Source of the DNA: Talpa occidentalis
Lineage: Eukaryota > Chordata > Mammalia > Eulipotyphla > Talpidae
DNA length: 64,000 nt
Reading direction: 5' to 3'
Assembly (NCBI RefSeq): GCF_014898055.3
Contig: NW_023601433.1
Location: 49,161,876 to 49,225,875, forward strand
The translations under genes were made by a program, and so were the position numbers. Below, in pieces: positions 63,824 through 64,000 of this stretch (position 1 is the stretch's first letter; each line of letters starts with the position of its first letter). The notes beneath the pieces were generated by a model, which did no database searches, had not been told where the DNA came from, and was given only the letters and a program-made list of their open reading frames with translations.

Positions 63824-64000
63824 AATTTCATTGAACATTTTCATCGTAAATATATGATGGATCTTCTCGAATCTTTTCTCTATATTGATGTGGTCATGTG
63901 ATTTTTACCCATTATTTTGTTCATGCTGTATATCATCATGATTGTAAATCACTTAGGTGATTTCTATTTAACTTTTTATCATTGTAAATAATGCTGAGTT

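Larger units (their letters stand above)
62265..64000 (-). mobile_element. Old LINE-1 ORF2 fragment, antisense, split by SINEs
   Basis: GCCATTGGGATTTTGATAGG, CATTGATTCTGTTTATTGAT, CATGTCATCCACAAACAGTG and GCCTAACTGCTCCAACTAGA are the antisense of the L1 reverse-transcriptase region. The L1 is continuous across the SINE cluster 62459-63171 and the SINE 63486-63823, and runs off the window end. Confidence 0.72.

Noticed and set aside
63278..63901. Longest open frame in the window, 207 codons on the + strand
   Set aside because: It crosses antisense L1, a (TA)n run and an antisense SINE. The second half repeats the same peptide seen antisense in every type 1 SINE. Not a gene.

Overview
The window is nuclear DNA from a placental mammal. 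It carries one protein-coding gene on the + strand, KIF5B, the ubiquitous kinesin-1 heavy chain. The window begins inside the 5' UTR (about 82 bases are present). It contains all 25 coding exons (start codon at 83, stop at 40183-40185), a 26th non-coding exon from 46151, and the likely polyadenylation signal at 48567-48572. Joining the exons gives 2,892 nt, which is 963 codons plus a stop. That is the length known for mammalian KIF5B. All 25 introns are GT-AG, there is no frameshift or internal stop, and the motor, neck, stalk and tail landmarks fall at the expected residues.

Layout: 1-520 is a CpG-rich promoter-proximal island. 83-22536 encodes the motor, neck and first stalk segment across exons 1-13, with two long introns (1 and 2). 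24217-39545 encodes the coiled-coil stalk and light-chain-binding region. Intron 19 of this part (6.7 kb) is mostly filled by an antisense L1 with a younger L1 and a SINE nested in it. 40055-40205 encodes the end of the tail. Intron 25 (40206-46150) lies inside the 3' UTR and is packed with SINEs. 46151 to about 48593 is the main 3' UTR. From there to 64000 I see no gene, only intergenic DNA built of SINEs, old L1 pieces, one solo LTR and unassigned sequence.

The dominant repeat is a tRNA-derived SINE of about 270 bp with A and B promoter boxes and an (AAATA)n/AAATCTT tail. I count 41 copies or fragments, which I sort by eye into types. Type 1 (13 copies) is GC-rich, ends TTCTGACTGTACCCAGTGCTT, and looks youngest. 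Type 2 (10 copies) is intermediate. Type 3 (14 copies) is more diverged, with a TATGCATAAATAAATAAATC tail. There is also a short head-only form (3 copies) and one tiny remnant. Type 1 includes a sub-group of four copies with an extra 3' module. There are no Alu, B1, carnivore SINEC, ruminant or whale CHR, or horse ERE elements. With MIR, L2 and L1 present, this points to a laurasiatherian. My best guess from memory is a horseshoe or leaf-nosed bat (Rhinolophoidea), at moderate confidence only.

I found no undescribed multi-gene system. The unusual structure is in the mobile DNA: a coherent short SINE subfamily with its own diagnostic bases, a SINE subfamily with an added 3' module, three SINEs stacked in one target site, an L1 with a probable 3' transduction, an intron-1 segment copied into intron 8 between target-site duplications, a solo LTR with 4-bp duplications, and a 5' half of a cysteine tRNA.
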